Of a DNA stretch of 64,000 nt, positions 44,075-52,882 are shown in pieces. Source of the stretch: Ensifer sp. LC11 (GTDB taxonomy: Bacteria; Pseudomonadota; Alphaproteobacteria; Rhizobiales; Rhizobiaceae); assembly GCF_001695835.1 (NCBI RefSeq), contig NZ_MBSO01000014.1, forward strand, positions 1 through 64,000, read 5' to 3'. The first letter of the stretch is position 1. The number at the start of each line of letters is the position of its first letter. Below the pieces are notes generated by a model. That model was given only the letters and a program-made list of their open reading frames with translations. It did not search any database and was not told where the DNA came from. The position numbers were made by a program, and so were the translations under genes.

Positions 44075-45157
44075 TCACTGTCCCGGAAGGGTCGCGATCG
44101 CCGTTGCCGGCGCGGCACTCGATTGATAGGCGGCCTCGACCAGGGCCATCGTCTGCCAGGCGTCCTCCACCGAGCCGATCAGTTCTTGGTCCTCGCCCGC
44201 AGCAAAACGCTGCAGATTGGCCATGCGGTTGACGAAGGCATCGGGGAACCAGGCGCCCTCGAGCGGCACGGACACCCAGTCGCTGCCACCGGCCGGCCGG
44301 ATCCAGAGCTCGTCCGGCTCGCCCTTGGGATAGTCGAGGTTGACGCCGAGCTTCACATAGGCCGCACCCGAGGTGCCGGAAATTCGGAACTCGCAGGCCT
44401 GGAACTTGCGGCCGAAATCATGGTCGTGATTGACCGAAAGCGCGCAGCGGACGCGATCGCCATAATCGAGGATCGCAGACGTCCGCGTCTGGGCGACGTC
44501 ATGGTTCGGATGGCCGATTGACTTGGCATGGACTCCTGAGGGATTGCCGAGCAGGTCGCGGAGCAGGTCGAGATAGTGGATCGAGTGCATGGCGATCTCG
44601 ATGCGCGGCAGACCTTTGAGGAACGGCCAAAGGCCCCAGGGGGTGGCAAGCGCCAGCCAGGCGTCAAAGTCGACGACCTCGCCGAGATGCCCCTTAACGA
44701 TGGCGTCTTTGAGGGCCAGCATCATCGGCGCAAAACGGAGCTGGAAGTTGACGGCCGCCTTGAGCTTGCGCGTCCGGCAGATCTGAAGAATGGCGGTCGC
44801 CGCGTCGAGGTCCGACCCCATCGGCTTCTGGATCAATGCGGCAGCACCCACCGGCAACCGGCCAAGGATTGCGGCATGGGCGGCGGGCGGGATCGCGAGG
44901 TCGAAGATCGCATCGGCGACCGCAAGCGCGTCCGCCTCCGTCTCGAAGGCGCGAATGCCCCAGGTCTCGGCAAGGCGAGACGCTTTGGCGTGATCCGGAT
45001 CATAAATCCCGGCAACGGGGAAACCCGCCTTGCGATAGGCCGGCAGATGCGCGTCGCCGACGATGCTGCCGGCGCCAAAGATAACGATCGGCCGTGGCTT
45101 GCTTGGCTTCGGCCACCATTGTCTCAGCGCACCGGGATCGAAGCTCTCAGTCATCAC
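44075..45157 (-). CDS. Gfo/Idh/MocA-family oxidoreductase
   Basis: A 360-residue NAD(P)-dependent oxidoreductase. The N-terminal Rossmann fold has [34 protein letters not shown]; the middle has the family QKPM form of the EKP motif ([10 protein letters not shown]) at about residues 90-99, where the Lys is catalytic. It follows the mutarotase with an 8-11 base overlap. No separate L-fucose dehydrogenase is evident in the cluster, so this enzyme is a candidate for oxidising L-fucose to the lactone; this is inference. Confidence 0.83.
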   Translation of the reverse strand: MMTESFDPGALRQWWPKPSKPRPIVIFGAGSIVGDAHLPAYRKAGFPVAGIYDPDHAKASRLAETWGIRAFETEADALAVADAIFDLAIPPAAHAAILGRLPVGAAALIQKPMGSDLDAATAILQICRTRKLKAAVNFQLRFAPMMLALKDAIVKGHLGEVVDFDAWLALATPWGLWPFLKGLPRIEIAMHSIHYLDLLRDLLGNPSGVHAKSIGHPNHDVAQTRTSAILDYGDRVRCALSVNHDHDFGRKFQACEFRISGTSGAAYVKLGVNLDYPKGEPDELWIRPAGGSDWVSVPLEGAWFPDAFVNRMANLQRFAAGEDQELIGSVEDAWQTMALVEAAYQSSAAPATAIATLPGQ

Positions 45158-45497
45158 GGGATACCTTGCCGTCGTGATGAAACACTTCTTCCATCATCGC
45201 CCACCACTCGCCTTCCTTGCGCGTTTCGAGCGGTCTCTGGCAGGGCATGCAGACCGACCACCATTCCTGGTTCTTCGGATGCGCCGCCATCTTGGCCATA
45301 TCCGCCGCGAAGTCAGAGCCGACATACTCCCAGTAGCCGAACAGCAGGTTTTCCGGCTCCTTGAGGAAGATCGAATAGTTGGTGACGTTGCAGTCGGAAA
45401 TCAGTGCAAGGATTGCCGGCCAGACGGCGGCGTGCAACGCCTTGTATTCGGCAATCTTTTCGGCTTCGAGACCGATCACCATTCCCATTCGCTGCAT
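45147..45497 (-). CDS. L-fucose/L-rhamnose mutarotase family protein
   Basis: A 116-residue protein of the L-rhamnose mutarotase family: MQRMGMVIGLEAEKIAEYKA, NYSIFLKEPENLLFGYWEYVG and WWSVCMPCQRPLE. The family interconverts anomers of 6-deoxy sugars, preparing the form used by the dehydrogenase. Its operon position makes L-fucose the likely substrate. The Met at 45497 is the normal family start. Confidence 0.86.
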   Translation of the reverse strand: MQRMGMVIGLEAEKIAEYKALHAAVWPAILALISDCNVTNYSIFLKEPENLLFGYWEYVGSDFAADMAKMAAHPKNQEWWSVCMPCQRPLETRKEGEWWAMMEEVFHHDGKVSRDD

Positions 45498-45568
45498 GAG
45501 GCCCTCCGTCTTATTGGTATTCCGCAATTCCGAACGCAAAACCGCTCCGCATTTTTGCTGGAATTGCT

Positions 45569-46681
45569 CTAGCCACGAAACTCACGGGTGAATTCGCCGA
45601 TCGAGCGGGCGCGGACAGCGTCCCAGTCCCAGGAAATCCCGATGCCCGGCTCGCACGGCGCGATCGCGCGACCGCTCCGGATCTCCATCCCCATCGTCGT
45701 CAGGTCGTCGAGCTGCGGAATGTACTCGACATATTTGCCGTTGGGCACGGCGCAGACGAGGCTCACATGCAGCTCCATCAGGAAATGCGGGCAGACCGGG
45801 ATATCGAACGCTTCCGCCGCATGCGCGACCTTCAGCCAGGGCGTGATGCCACCGATGCGGGCGACATCGACCTGCACGATCGAGCAGCCGCCCTTCTGCA
45901 TATATTCGCGGAAATGGCGGATCGAATACATCGATTCACCAACCGCGATCGGCGTCGGCGTCGAGCGCGTCAGCCGGATATGACCATCGAGATCGTCGGC
46001 CGGCAGCGGCTCCTCGATCCAGGCGAGATCGAGCTCCTTCAGCCGCGACGCCCGGCGGATCGCCTCGTCGACGGTGAAACCTTGATTGCAATCGGTCATG
46101 ATCTCGAAGCCGTCGCCGAGCGCCATGCGCATCGCCGACAGGCGATCGTAATCCTCCGACCCATGCGGCTTGCCGATCTTCACCTTCGAACCGGAAAAGC
46201 CCTTCGCCTTGGCGGCAAGTGCGTCCTCGACCAGCGCCTCCTTGTCGATATGCAGCCAGCCGCCTTCGGTGGTGTAGAGCGGGCAGCTCTCCTTGGCACC
46301 GCCGGCAAGCTTCCAGAGCGGCAGCTTCTGCTTCCTGGCGCGCAGGTCCCAAAGCGCGGTATCGACGGCGGCCAGCGCCAGCGCCGTGATTGCGCCGATG
46401 GTCGTCGCGTGGGTTGCGAACTCCATCTTGTGCCAGATCGCCTCGATGCAATCGGCATCCTCGCCGATCAGGATCGGAACGAGGTGATCGGAAAGCAGCC
46501 GCATCACGGAGGAGCCGCCGGTGCCGATGGTGTAGCTGTAGCCGGTGCCGGTCGCGCCATCGCTGTCGGTGATGGTGACGATGGGCGTTTCCTGACTCAC
46601 GAAGCTCTGGATCGCATCGGTCCGCTTCACCTTCGGCGGCAGATCGACCATGCGCAGTTCAATTTTCTCGATTCTTGCCAT
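45569..46681 (-). CDS. Mandelate racemase-type enolase-superfamily enzyme
   Basis: A 370-residue enzyme distinct from the fuconate dehydratase at 40712. Catalytic elements: Lys166 and Lys168 in SKVKIGKP, metal ligands Asp197 (TDCNQ), Glu223 (WIEEPL) and Glu249 (VGESM), Asp272 and His299 (CPHF). These mark the mandelate racemase subgroup, which abstracts a proton next to a sugar-acid carboxylate. The substrate may be another aldonate dehydrated in parallel. It starts one base after the ABC ATPase and is 71 bases before the mutarotase. Confidence 0.84.
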   Translation of the reverse strand: MARIEKIELRMVDLPPKVKRTDAIQSFVSQETPIVTITDSDGATGTGYSYTIGTGGSSVMRLLSDHLVPILIGEDADCIEAIWHKMEFATHATTIGAITALALAAVDTALWDLRARKQKLPLWKLAGGAKESCPLYTTEGGWLHIDKEALVEDALAAKAKGFSGSKVKIGKPHGSEDYDRLSAMRMALGDGFEIMTDCNQGFTVDEAIRRASRLKELDLAWIEEPLPADDLDGHIRLTRSTPTPIAVGESMYSIRHFREYMQKGGCSIVQVDVARIGGITPWLKVAHAAEAFDIPVCPHFLMELHVSLVCAVPNGKYVEYIPQLDDLTTMGMEIRSGRAIAPCEPGIGISWDWDAVRARSIGEFTREFRG

Positions 46682-46682
46682 G

Positions 46683-47780
46683 TCAGCCTTCCAGAGCCTT
46701 GCCGGTATCGATGTCGAAGAGATGGGCGCGCGACAGATCGAAGCTCATGCGCACCTTTTCGCCTGACGTAAGCGGGCGCGGGTTGAGCATGCGCGAGACC
46801 CAGTCGCGGCCGTTGAACTGGATGAAGACGAGCGTCTCGTTGCCGAGCGGTTCGGTGATCGACACCGGCAGCTCCACCTCGTGCACGGCCGCCGGATCGC
46901 CGGCATGCAGGCCGTGGCCGCTCGGATAGATATCGTCGGGCCGGAGGCCGAACGTCACCTTCTGGCCCGGACGCAGCGCACTTGCGAACCGCGGCGGGAT
47001 CGGCAGCCGGACGCCGCTTGCAAGGACCAGCGCGCCGTTGTCGACGATCGCCTCGTCCATGTTCATCGGCGGCGAGCCGATGAAGCCGGCGACGAACTTG
47101 GTGGCCGGCCGCTGGAACACCTCTTCCGGCGTGCCGACCTGCTCGATATGGCCATCGCGCATGATGACGATGCGGTCCGACAGCGTCATCGCCTCGACCT
47201 GGTCGTGGGTCACGTAGATCATCGTCGCCTGCATGCGGGCATGCAGCTTCTTGATCTCCGTGCGCACCTGCGTGCGCAGCTTCGCGTCGAGGTTCGACAG
47301 CGGCTCGTCGAACAGGAAGACATCCGGCTGGCGCACGATCGCCCGGCCCATGGCGACGCGCTGGCGCTGGCCGCCGGAAAGCTGCGACGGCCGGCGCTCA
47401 AGCAGGTGGCCGAGGTCGAGGATAACAGCTGCTTCGTCGACGCGGGCCTTGATTTCGTCCGGCTTACGCCCGGCGATCTTCAGCGAAAAGCCCATGTTTT
47501 CGGCGACCGTCATATGCGGGTAGAGCGCGTAGGACTGGAAGACCATGGAGATGTTGCGCGCTCGCGGCGGCAGCTCGTTGACCTTGCGGCCGCCGATCTC
47601 GATCGCGCCGTCGCTGACATCCTCGAGGCCGGCGATCATGCGCAGTGTCGTCGACTTGCCGCAGCCGGACGGGCCGACGAGCGCGATGAACTCGCGATCT
47701 TTCACTTCGAGGTCGATGCCGTGGACGACCTCGAGCGCGCCGTAGCGCTTGACCAGTTTCCTGAGGGTGACAGGAGCCAT
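46683..47780 (-). CDS. CUT1 sugar ABC importer ATPase
   Basis: A 365-residue UgpC/MsmK-type ATPase: Walker [10 protein letters not shown], signature [15 protein letters not shown], Walker [27 protein letters not shown], and the C-terminal FGLRPDDIYPSG. It is translated six bases after the second permease gene and completes the importer at 46683-50950, which very likely carries L-fucose. Confidence 0.88.
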   Translation of the reverse strand: MAPVTLRKLVKRYGALEVVHGIDLEVKDREFIALVGPSGCGKSTTLRMIAGLEDVSDGAIEIGGRKVNELPPRARNISMVFQSYALYPHMTVAENMGFSLKIAGRKPDEIKARVDEAAVILDLGHLLERRPSQLSGGQRQRVAMGRAIVRQPDVFLFDEPLSNLDAKLRTQVRTEIKKLHARMQATMIYVTHDQVEAMTLSDRIVIMRDGHIEQVGTPEEVFQRPATKFVAGFIGSPPMNMDEAIVDNGALVLASGVRLPIPPRFASALRPGQKVTFGLRPDDIYPSGHGLHAGDPAAVHEVELPVSITEPLGNETLVFIQFNGRDWVSRMLNPRPLTSGEKVRMSFDLSRAHLFDIDTGKALEG

Positions 47781-47786
47781 GAACGA

Positions 47787-48653
47787 TTATCCTTTCACCG
47801 CGCCGAAGGTGAGGCCCGAAACGAGGTGCTTCTGAATGATGAAGGTGAGGGTCAGCGCCGGGACGATCATCACGACGGCGAGCGCGCACATGCCGCGCCA
47901 GTCGATGGTGAATTCGGCGGTGTAGTCGAGAAGCCCGACCGGCAGGGTCTTGGAATTGACCGAGCGGGTGATCTGAGAGGCGAGCGCATACTCGTTCCAG
48001 GACGTGAGGAACGCGAAGATACCGGCGGATGCGATGCCGGGACCGGCGAGCGGAAACTCCACTTGCCAGAAGGCCTGCCAAGGTGTGCAGCCGTCGATCT
48101 GGGCGGCCTCCGCGAGATCCTTCGGCACCTGGCGGAAAAAGCCGTCGATCAGCCAGATGGTGAAGGGCACGTTGAGCGCGACATAGGTCAGGATCAGCGA
48201 GAAGTGGGTGTCGATGATGCCGGTGCGGGCATAGAGCATGAAGAGCGGCAGCGACAAGGCGATGCCGGGCACCGCCCGCGTCAGCATGAAGCCGAGGAAG
48301 ATCGCCGACTTCGCCTTGAAACGGTAGCGGGCAAAGGCATAGCCGCCGGCCATGCCGATCGCGAGCGCGATCACCGTCGATGTCACCGAGATGATCAGCG
48401 AATTGCGGAAATAGTCCCAGACGGGAACACCCCCCTGCCCCGCGCCCGAAAACATGGCGCGATAGGCATCGAGCGATACGCTCTCCGGGATCCAGACCGG
48501 CGGCTTGGCCATGATCTCGACGGTCGGGCGCAGCGACGACAGCACGATCCAGAGGCCTGGCAGGCAGATCACGGCCATTGCGAGAAACAGGCCGATCAAG
48601 TGCGCGACCTTCAGGACGCGACGGCGCAGGCGGTGCGAGGCGTTGATATCCAT
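47787..48653 (-). CDS. CUT1 sugar ABC permease (MalG-type)
   Basis: A 288-residue permease with six membrane segments and the docking loop KDLAEAAQIDGCTPWQAFWQVEFPLAGPG. The Met at 48653 overlaps the upstream permease stop by one base (TAATG). The periplasmic segment after the first helix (SLRPTVEIMAKPPVWIPES) is typical of the second permease of CUT1 systems. Confidence 0.87.
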   Translation of the reverse strand: MDINASHRLRRRVLKVAHLIGLFLAMAVICLPGLWIVLSSLRPTVEIMAKPPVWIPESVSLDAYRAMFSGAGQGGVPVWDYFRNSLIISVTSTVIALAIGMAGGYAFARYRFKAKSAIFLGFMLTRAVPGIALSLPLFMLYARTGIIDTHFSLILTYVALNVPFTIWLIDGFFRQVPKDLAEAAQIDGCTPWQAFWQVEFPLAGPGIASAGIFAFLTSWNEYALASQITRSVNSKTLPVGLLDYTAEFTIDWRGMCALAVVMIVPALTLTFIIQKHLVSGLTFGAVKG

Positions 48654-49549
48654 TACCACTCGGCTCCGATCTGCTGGCGCGCCGCGGCGAGCTTGCGGAA
48701 GAAATAGACGGTGAAGACGATCGACAAGAGGATGGCGACATAGGCCATGGCGTTGGCGAGCCCCATGCGGGCATCGGCGTAAGCCGTGCGGCCGACGAGC
48801 GTCCAAAGCAGTTCGGTGCGCTTGGCAGGGCCGCCATCGGTCATGATCTTGACGATGTCATAGGCCCGCGCCACGTCCAGCGAACGGATCGTCATGGCGA
48901 TGAAGGCAAAGGGCATGAGATAGGGCCAGGTGACATAGCGGAAGGTCTGCCAGGGCGTGCAGCCGTCGACATGGGCGGCTTCGACCGGATCCTTCGGCAT
49001 GGCGAGCAGGCCGGCAAGGATCAGGATCGCAAACACTGCGGTCGAGGACCAGACTTCGGCGATGATGATCGACAGCAGCGCCAGATTGCCGTCGATCAGC
49101 CACGGGATCGCCTGGTTCGTCAGCCCCAGCGACTGCAGCGCATTGTTGACGAAGCCGATGTTGTCGTTGAACAGGAACTTGAACTGGAAGCCGACCAGCA
49201 CCGGCGAGAACATCATCGGGAACATCATGGCCGTGCGCAGCAGGCGCTGGCCATGGGTCGCCTTGTTGACGAGCAGCGCCAGGCCGAGACCGAGCAGCAT
49301 CTCGGCGTTCAGGGCCACCGTCAGCAACAGTACGGTCCGGCCGAAGGCGACCCAGAACTCGGCGTTGCCGAGAACGGTCGCGTAGTTGCGCAGACCGACG
49401 AAGACACAGAGCGTCTCAGGCTTGGTGAGGCGGAACGGCGTGAAGCTCGAATAGAAGGAAAAGATGAGCGGCAATACGATCACCGCCGCGAGCACGACAA
49501 AGGCCGGAAGCAGAAGCAGGGCCGGTGCTGACAATGTCTTGAGCTTCAT
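48653..49549 (-). CDS. CUT1 sugar ABC permease (MalF-type)
   Basis: A 298-residue permease with six membrane segments; the docking loop is KDPVEAAHVDGCTPWQTFRYVTWPYLMP. It follows the binding-protein gene after a perfect 12-base hairpin (49581-49619), and is coupled to the second permease. Confidence 0.87.
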   Translation of the reverse strand: MKLKTLSAPALLLLPAFVVLAAVIVLPLIFSFYSSFTPFRLTKPETLCVFVGLRNYATVLGNAEFWVAFGRTVLLLTVALNAEMLLGLGLALLVNKATHGQRLLRTAMMFPMMFSPVLVGFQFKFLFNDNIGFVNNALQSLGLTNQAIPWLIDGNLALLSIIIAEVWSSTAVFAILILAGLLAMPKDPVEAAHVDGCTPWQTFRYVTWPYLMPFAFIAMTIRSLDVARAYDIVKIMTDGGPAKRTELLWTLVGRTAYADARMGLANAMAYVAILLSIVFTVYFFRKLAAARQQIGAEW

Positions 49550-49580
49550 CGGGCAGTCCTGAGGATTGCATGAAATGGTC

Positions 49581-49619
49581 GAGGCGGCGCCGGCGCCCTC
49601 AAGGCATCGGCGCCGCCTC
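49581..49619. repeat. Intercistronic hairpin after fucose binding-protein gene
   Basis: GAGGCGGCGCCG at 49581-49592 is the exact reverse complement of 49608-49619. It lies between the binding-protein stop (49631) and the first permease start (49549), where it may keep the binding-protein message abundant. Confidence 0.55.
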
Positions 49620-49630
49620 TTCGGTCACAT

Positions 49631-50950
49631 TCAGAGTTTGCCCGCGTCTTCCAGAATTCCGGTCGCCTTTTCGGCGGCGGCATCAAGTGCTTCCTTCGAC
49701 GTCTTGTCGCCGAGGATGGCGGCCTGCAGTTCCGGATAGACGGCGTTGGAGATCTCGATCCACTCGGCGGTCTTCGGAACCGGGAAGGCATGCTTGGCGG
49801 CTTCCTGGAAAGCCTGCAGAACCTCGGTCTTGTAGGCGTCGCCGGCAGCTTCCTTGATGTTGTATTCCCACACGGCGGTGCGGGTTGGCAGCGGACCGGC
49901 AGCCGATTCCAGCTTCTGGCTGTCCTCGTTGGTCAGCCACCAGACGAGTGATGCGGCTGCTTCCTTGTTGGCGCAATCCTCCGTCACCGAGAAGCCGTGA
50001 TGGCCCGACCAGCCCGTGCGCTTGCCGGAAGAACCGGCTGGCTGCACCTTCACGCCGACATTGCCGGCGACCTTGGACGACTTCGGATCGTTGAAGAAGC
50101 TCGCCCAGCCAGGCCAATCGAGGTTGACGGCGATCGAGCCCGAGGCAAAGCCCTGGCCGAGGTCGTCCCAGAGGTAGTTGGTGGTGCCCGGCGGCACCGC
50201 CTTGTCCTTGTAGAGCTTGACGAACCAGTCGAGCGCCCGCACGCCGGCTTCGGAATTGAAGGCCGGGCGACCATCCTTGTCGAGATACTCGCCACCTTCG
50301 GCGACCAGCATTTCATAGAAGCGACCGTTGATGGCCTCTTCCTTGCCGGCGAACTGTGTGCCGTAGAAATTCGGCGGTGCCGCGAAGAATTCGGCCTGGT
50401 CGCTGACCTGGGCCCAGGTGTCCGGCGGTGCGAGCTCGTAGCCGTATTTCGCCTTGAAGGCGGTCTTTTTCGCTTCGTCCTGGTAGAGGCTCTTCTGGTA
50501 GTAGAGCGCCGACACGTCGAACTGGGCGCGCGGCAGCATCACCAGCTTGCCTTCGAGCGTCGAGGCATCGATCAGCGCGGGCACGAACTTGGCGATCTCT
50601 TCCGGCGGCAGCAGCGCCAGCAGGTCGGTATAGATATCGGGGTATTGCGGGGCAAAGGAGGAATGGTTGGAGCCGACGCACCAGCTGACGCCGCCGGTCG
50701 CGATATCCGACTTGATCTCCTTGTCGAGTTCGAAGTGGTTCTTCTTCGACAGGATGTTGACCTTGGCGCCGGTGGCCTTCTCCCACTCGCCGATCCGCTC
50801 ATAGAGCTTCTCGTATTGCTGTCCGCCGATCAGCTTGGCGTCGATCGTGACGCCTTCGAACTTGCCGGGCAGGTCCGCGGCACTGGCCGCCCCCATCGCA
50901 CAGGCAAGCATGACAACGCCGGCAGAGACACCGGCAAGCAGCCTTTCCAT
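49631..50950 (-). CDS. Sugar ABC substrate-binding protein (probable L-fucose)
   Basis: A 439-residue periplasmic binding protein with signal peptide MERLLAGVSAGVVMLACAMG (cleaved after ASA). The fold is the CUT1 solute-binding type (YDVSALYYQKSLYQDEAKK-like region, GRPAFNSEAGVRALDWF). The Met at 50950 has GGGAGGAG upstream; the frame extends to 50998. It heads the operon that contains the fucose enzymes, and from memory the corresponding S. meliloti system is fucose-inducible, so L-fucose is the best guess. Confidence 0.84.
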   Translation of the reverse strand: MERLLAGVSAGVVMLACAMGAASAADLPGKFEGVTIDAKLIGGQQYEKLYERIGEWEKATGAKVNILSKKNHFELDKEIKSDIATGGVSWCVGSNHSSFAPQYPDIYTDLLALLPPEEIAKFVPALIDASTLEGKLVMLPRAQFDVSALYYQKSLYQDEAKKTAFKAKYGYELAPPDTWAQVSDQAEFFAAPPNFYGTQFAGKEEAINGRFYEMLVAEGGEYLDKDGRPAFNSEAGVRALDWFVKLYKDKAVPPGTTNYLWDDLGQGFASGSIAVNLDWPGWASFFNDPKSSKVAGNVGVKVQPAGSSGKRTGWSGHHGFSVTEDCANKEAAASLVWWLTNEDSQKLESAAGPLPTRTAVWEYNIKEAAGDAYKTEVLQAFQEAAKHAFPVPKTAEWIEISNAVYPELQAAILGDKTSKEALDAAAEKATGILEDAGKL

Positions 50951-51114
50951 ATCCACTCCTCCCAGGTTCACGCCCTCTTCCTGGCGCGATGCTCTCATGT
51001 GTGAGAAACTAATTCATATACAAACAACAAATTTATAGGGCGTCAAGGGAGAACTTTCTTTTGTCGGCGCCTTCTTCTGCGTATATGGATATCAATATTC
51101 ACCAAGGAGGCTTC
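50951..51114. promoter_or_regulatory. Divergent promoter of fucose operon and IclR gene
   Basis: The 164-base gap between the fucose binding-protein gene (minus) and the IclR gene (plus). It is AT-rich at 51000-51040 and contains AATTCATATACAAAC (51011-51025), similar to the box before the TRAP operon at 40502. An IclR operator is expected here but no single palindrome stands out. Confidence 0.45.
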
Positions 51115-51903
51115 ATGGACACCGAAGAGTCTGATCGCTATCGCGCACCCGCCCTCGATAAGGGACTCGACATTCTCGAGTTGCTCGCCAGCGTCGACGG
51201 TGGACTGACGCAGGCAGAGATTTCGAAGCGCCTGAACCGAAGCCCGAACGAGTTCTACCGGATGCTCGACCGGCTGGTGCGACGGGGATATGTCACCCGC
51301 ATCGACGGTGACCGCTATTCGCTGACGCTGAAGCTGTTCGGGCTTTCGCAACTGCACGCACCGGTGCGCCGGCTTGCCTCCTATGCGACGCCTTTGATGC
51401 GCGATCTGGCGCAGCGTTCGAAGCAGGCAAACCACCTCGCAGTGTTCGATCGCGGCTCGGCCGTGGTCATTGCCCAGCAGGAGGCGCCGGATTACTGGGG
51501 CATTTCGATCCGGGTCGGATCGCATATCAGCCTGTTCGATACCGGGTCGGGCCACATCCTGCTTGCCTTCCGCTCATCGGAAGAGCGCGAAATGATGATC
51601 GCGGAACATGCCAGGAGCAAAGACGAGGTGGTGCGCGGACCGGAATTCTACGCGCGGCTCGACCAGATCCGCGAGCGCGGCTACGAAATGATGGCAAGTG
51701 CGCAGACGGCAGGCGTTTATAATCTCTCGGCTCCGATCCTCGGCCCCGATGGCCGCGGTATCGCGGCGCTCACCGTGCCCTATATCGCACTGGTCAATGC
51801 GCCCTCGGCGCCGGATATCACCGAAACGATCGCTCTTTTGCTGAAGACCGCCGAGCAATTGTCGACGCTTGCTGGCTCGGACGTGGCGCCCGCAGCCGAT
51901 TGA
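51115..51903 (+). CDS. IclR-family regulator of the fucose cluster
   Basis: A 262-residue regulator: an N-terminal winged helix (ALDKGLDILELLASVDGGLT, EISKRLNRSPNEFYRMLDRLVRRGYV) and a C-terminal IclR effector domain with a GSHISLFDTGSGHILLAF region. The Met at 51115 has AAGGAGG upstream. It is divergent from the fucose operon and 76 bases before L-fuconolactonase, so control of both by a pathway intermediate is likely. Confidence 0.88.
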   Translation: MDTEESDRYRAPALDKGLDILELLASVDGGLTQAEISKRLNRSPNEFYRMLDRLVRRGYVTRIDGDRYSLTLKLFGLSQLHAPVRRLASYATPLMRDLAQRSKQANHLAVFDRGSAVVIAQQEAPDYWGISIRVGSHISLFDTGSGHILLAFRSSEEREMMIAEHARSKDEVVRGPEFYARLDQIRERGYEMMASAQTAGVYNLSAPILGPDGRGIAALTVPYIALVNAPSAPDITETIALLLKTAEQLSTLAGSDVAPAAD

Positions 51904-51979
51904 CGCCAGCTGGTGATGGCCTTACTTCTTATTTGAACAGTTCATTCTTATGTGAGCCGTCGTTCGGAGGAGAGGCGCC

Positions 51980-52816
51980 TTGATCATCGACACCCATCTT
52001 CACCTCATCGACAGGTCGAAGCTCGCCTATCCGTGGCTTGCGGACGTGCCGGCACTCGATCAGGACTTTCTCTATACGACTTACGCGCGCGAGGCCCGTC
52101 GGCTTGGCATCGAGGCGTCGCTGCACATGGAGGTGGATGTCGACCCTTCGGAGATCGAGCAGGAGACGGCTGAGATCGAACGGCTCGCGCAGGAGCCGGA
52201 TAGCCTGCTCAAAGGCGCCATTGCCGCTTGCCGACCCGAAGAGGATGGCTTTGCTGCCTATCTCGAACGCCAGGAGACGAACGGCTTCGTCAAGGGTTTC
52301 CGCCGGGTGCTGCATGTGATGCCGGACGACCTGTCCGAGCAGCAGACCTTTCGCGACAACGTTCGAAGGTTGAATGGGCGCCGCTTCACCTTCGACCTCT
52401 GCGTCCTGCCGCACCAGATTCCGACGGCGATCGCGCTTGTCGATCTTGCGCCCGACCTTCAATTCATCCTGGACCATTGCGGCGTCCCCGACATTCGTGC
52501 CGGTGCCGAGCACCCCTGGCGCGAGCACATGAGCGAGATCGCCCGGCGCCCGAATGTCACGGCAAAGATCTCCGGCGTCATCGCCTATGCGGACGAGGCC
52601 TGGCAGGTCGAGACGCTGCGCCCCTATGTCGAGCACACGATCGGCGTCTTCGGCTGGGACCGGGCGGTCTGGGGAAGTGACTGGCCGGTCTGCACCCTCG
52701 GCGGCAACCTTTCGACCTGGGTCGGAGCAACCCATGCCCTTCTGAAGGGCTGTAGCGCCGATGAAAAATGCAAGCTTCTCTCCGGCAATGCGCGCCGGAT
52801 CTGGAAGCTCGCGTAA
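51980..52816 (+). CDS. L-fuconolactonase (amidohydrolase family)
   Basis: A 278-residue amidohydrolase-superfamily lactonase. The start IIDTHLHLID carries the HxH metal motif, FILDHCGVPD the next His and WGSDWPVC the C-terminal Asp, with FKGFRRVLH-type sequence in between, all typical of L-fuconolactonase. It opens L-fuconolactone to L-fuconate, the substrate of the dehydratase at 40712. A GGAGAGGCG site precedes the ATG. It probably shares a transcript with the IclR gene. Confidence 0.9.
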   Translation: MIIDTHLHLIDRSKLAYPWLADVPALDQDFLYTTYAREARRLGIEASLHMEVDVDPSEIEQETAEIERLAQEPDSLLKGAIAACRPEEDGFAAYLERQETNGFVKGFRRVLHVMPDDLSEQQTFRDNVRRLNGRRFTFDLCVLPHQIPTAIALVDLAPDLQFILDHCGVPDIRAGAEHPWREHMSEIARRPNVTAKISGVIAYADEAWQVETLRPYVEHTIGVFGWDRAVWGSDWPVCTLGGNLSTWVGATHALLKGCSADEKCKLLSGNARRIWKLA

Positions 52817-52882
52817 AGCTCCGCTCTCAAGCGGAAACGCTTGGGGAAAGTCCGGGACGCCAAGGCGTCCCGGAGACAAGGA

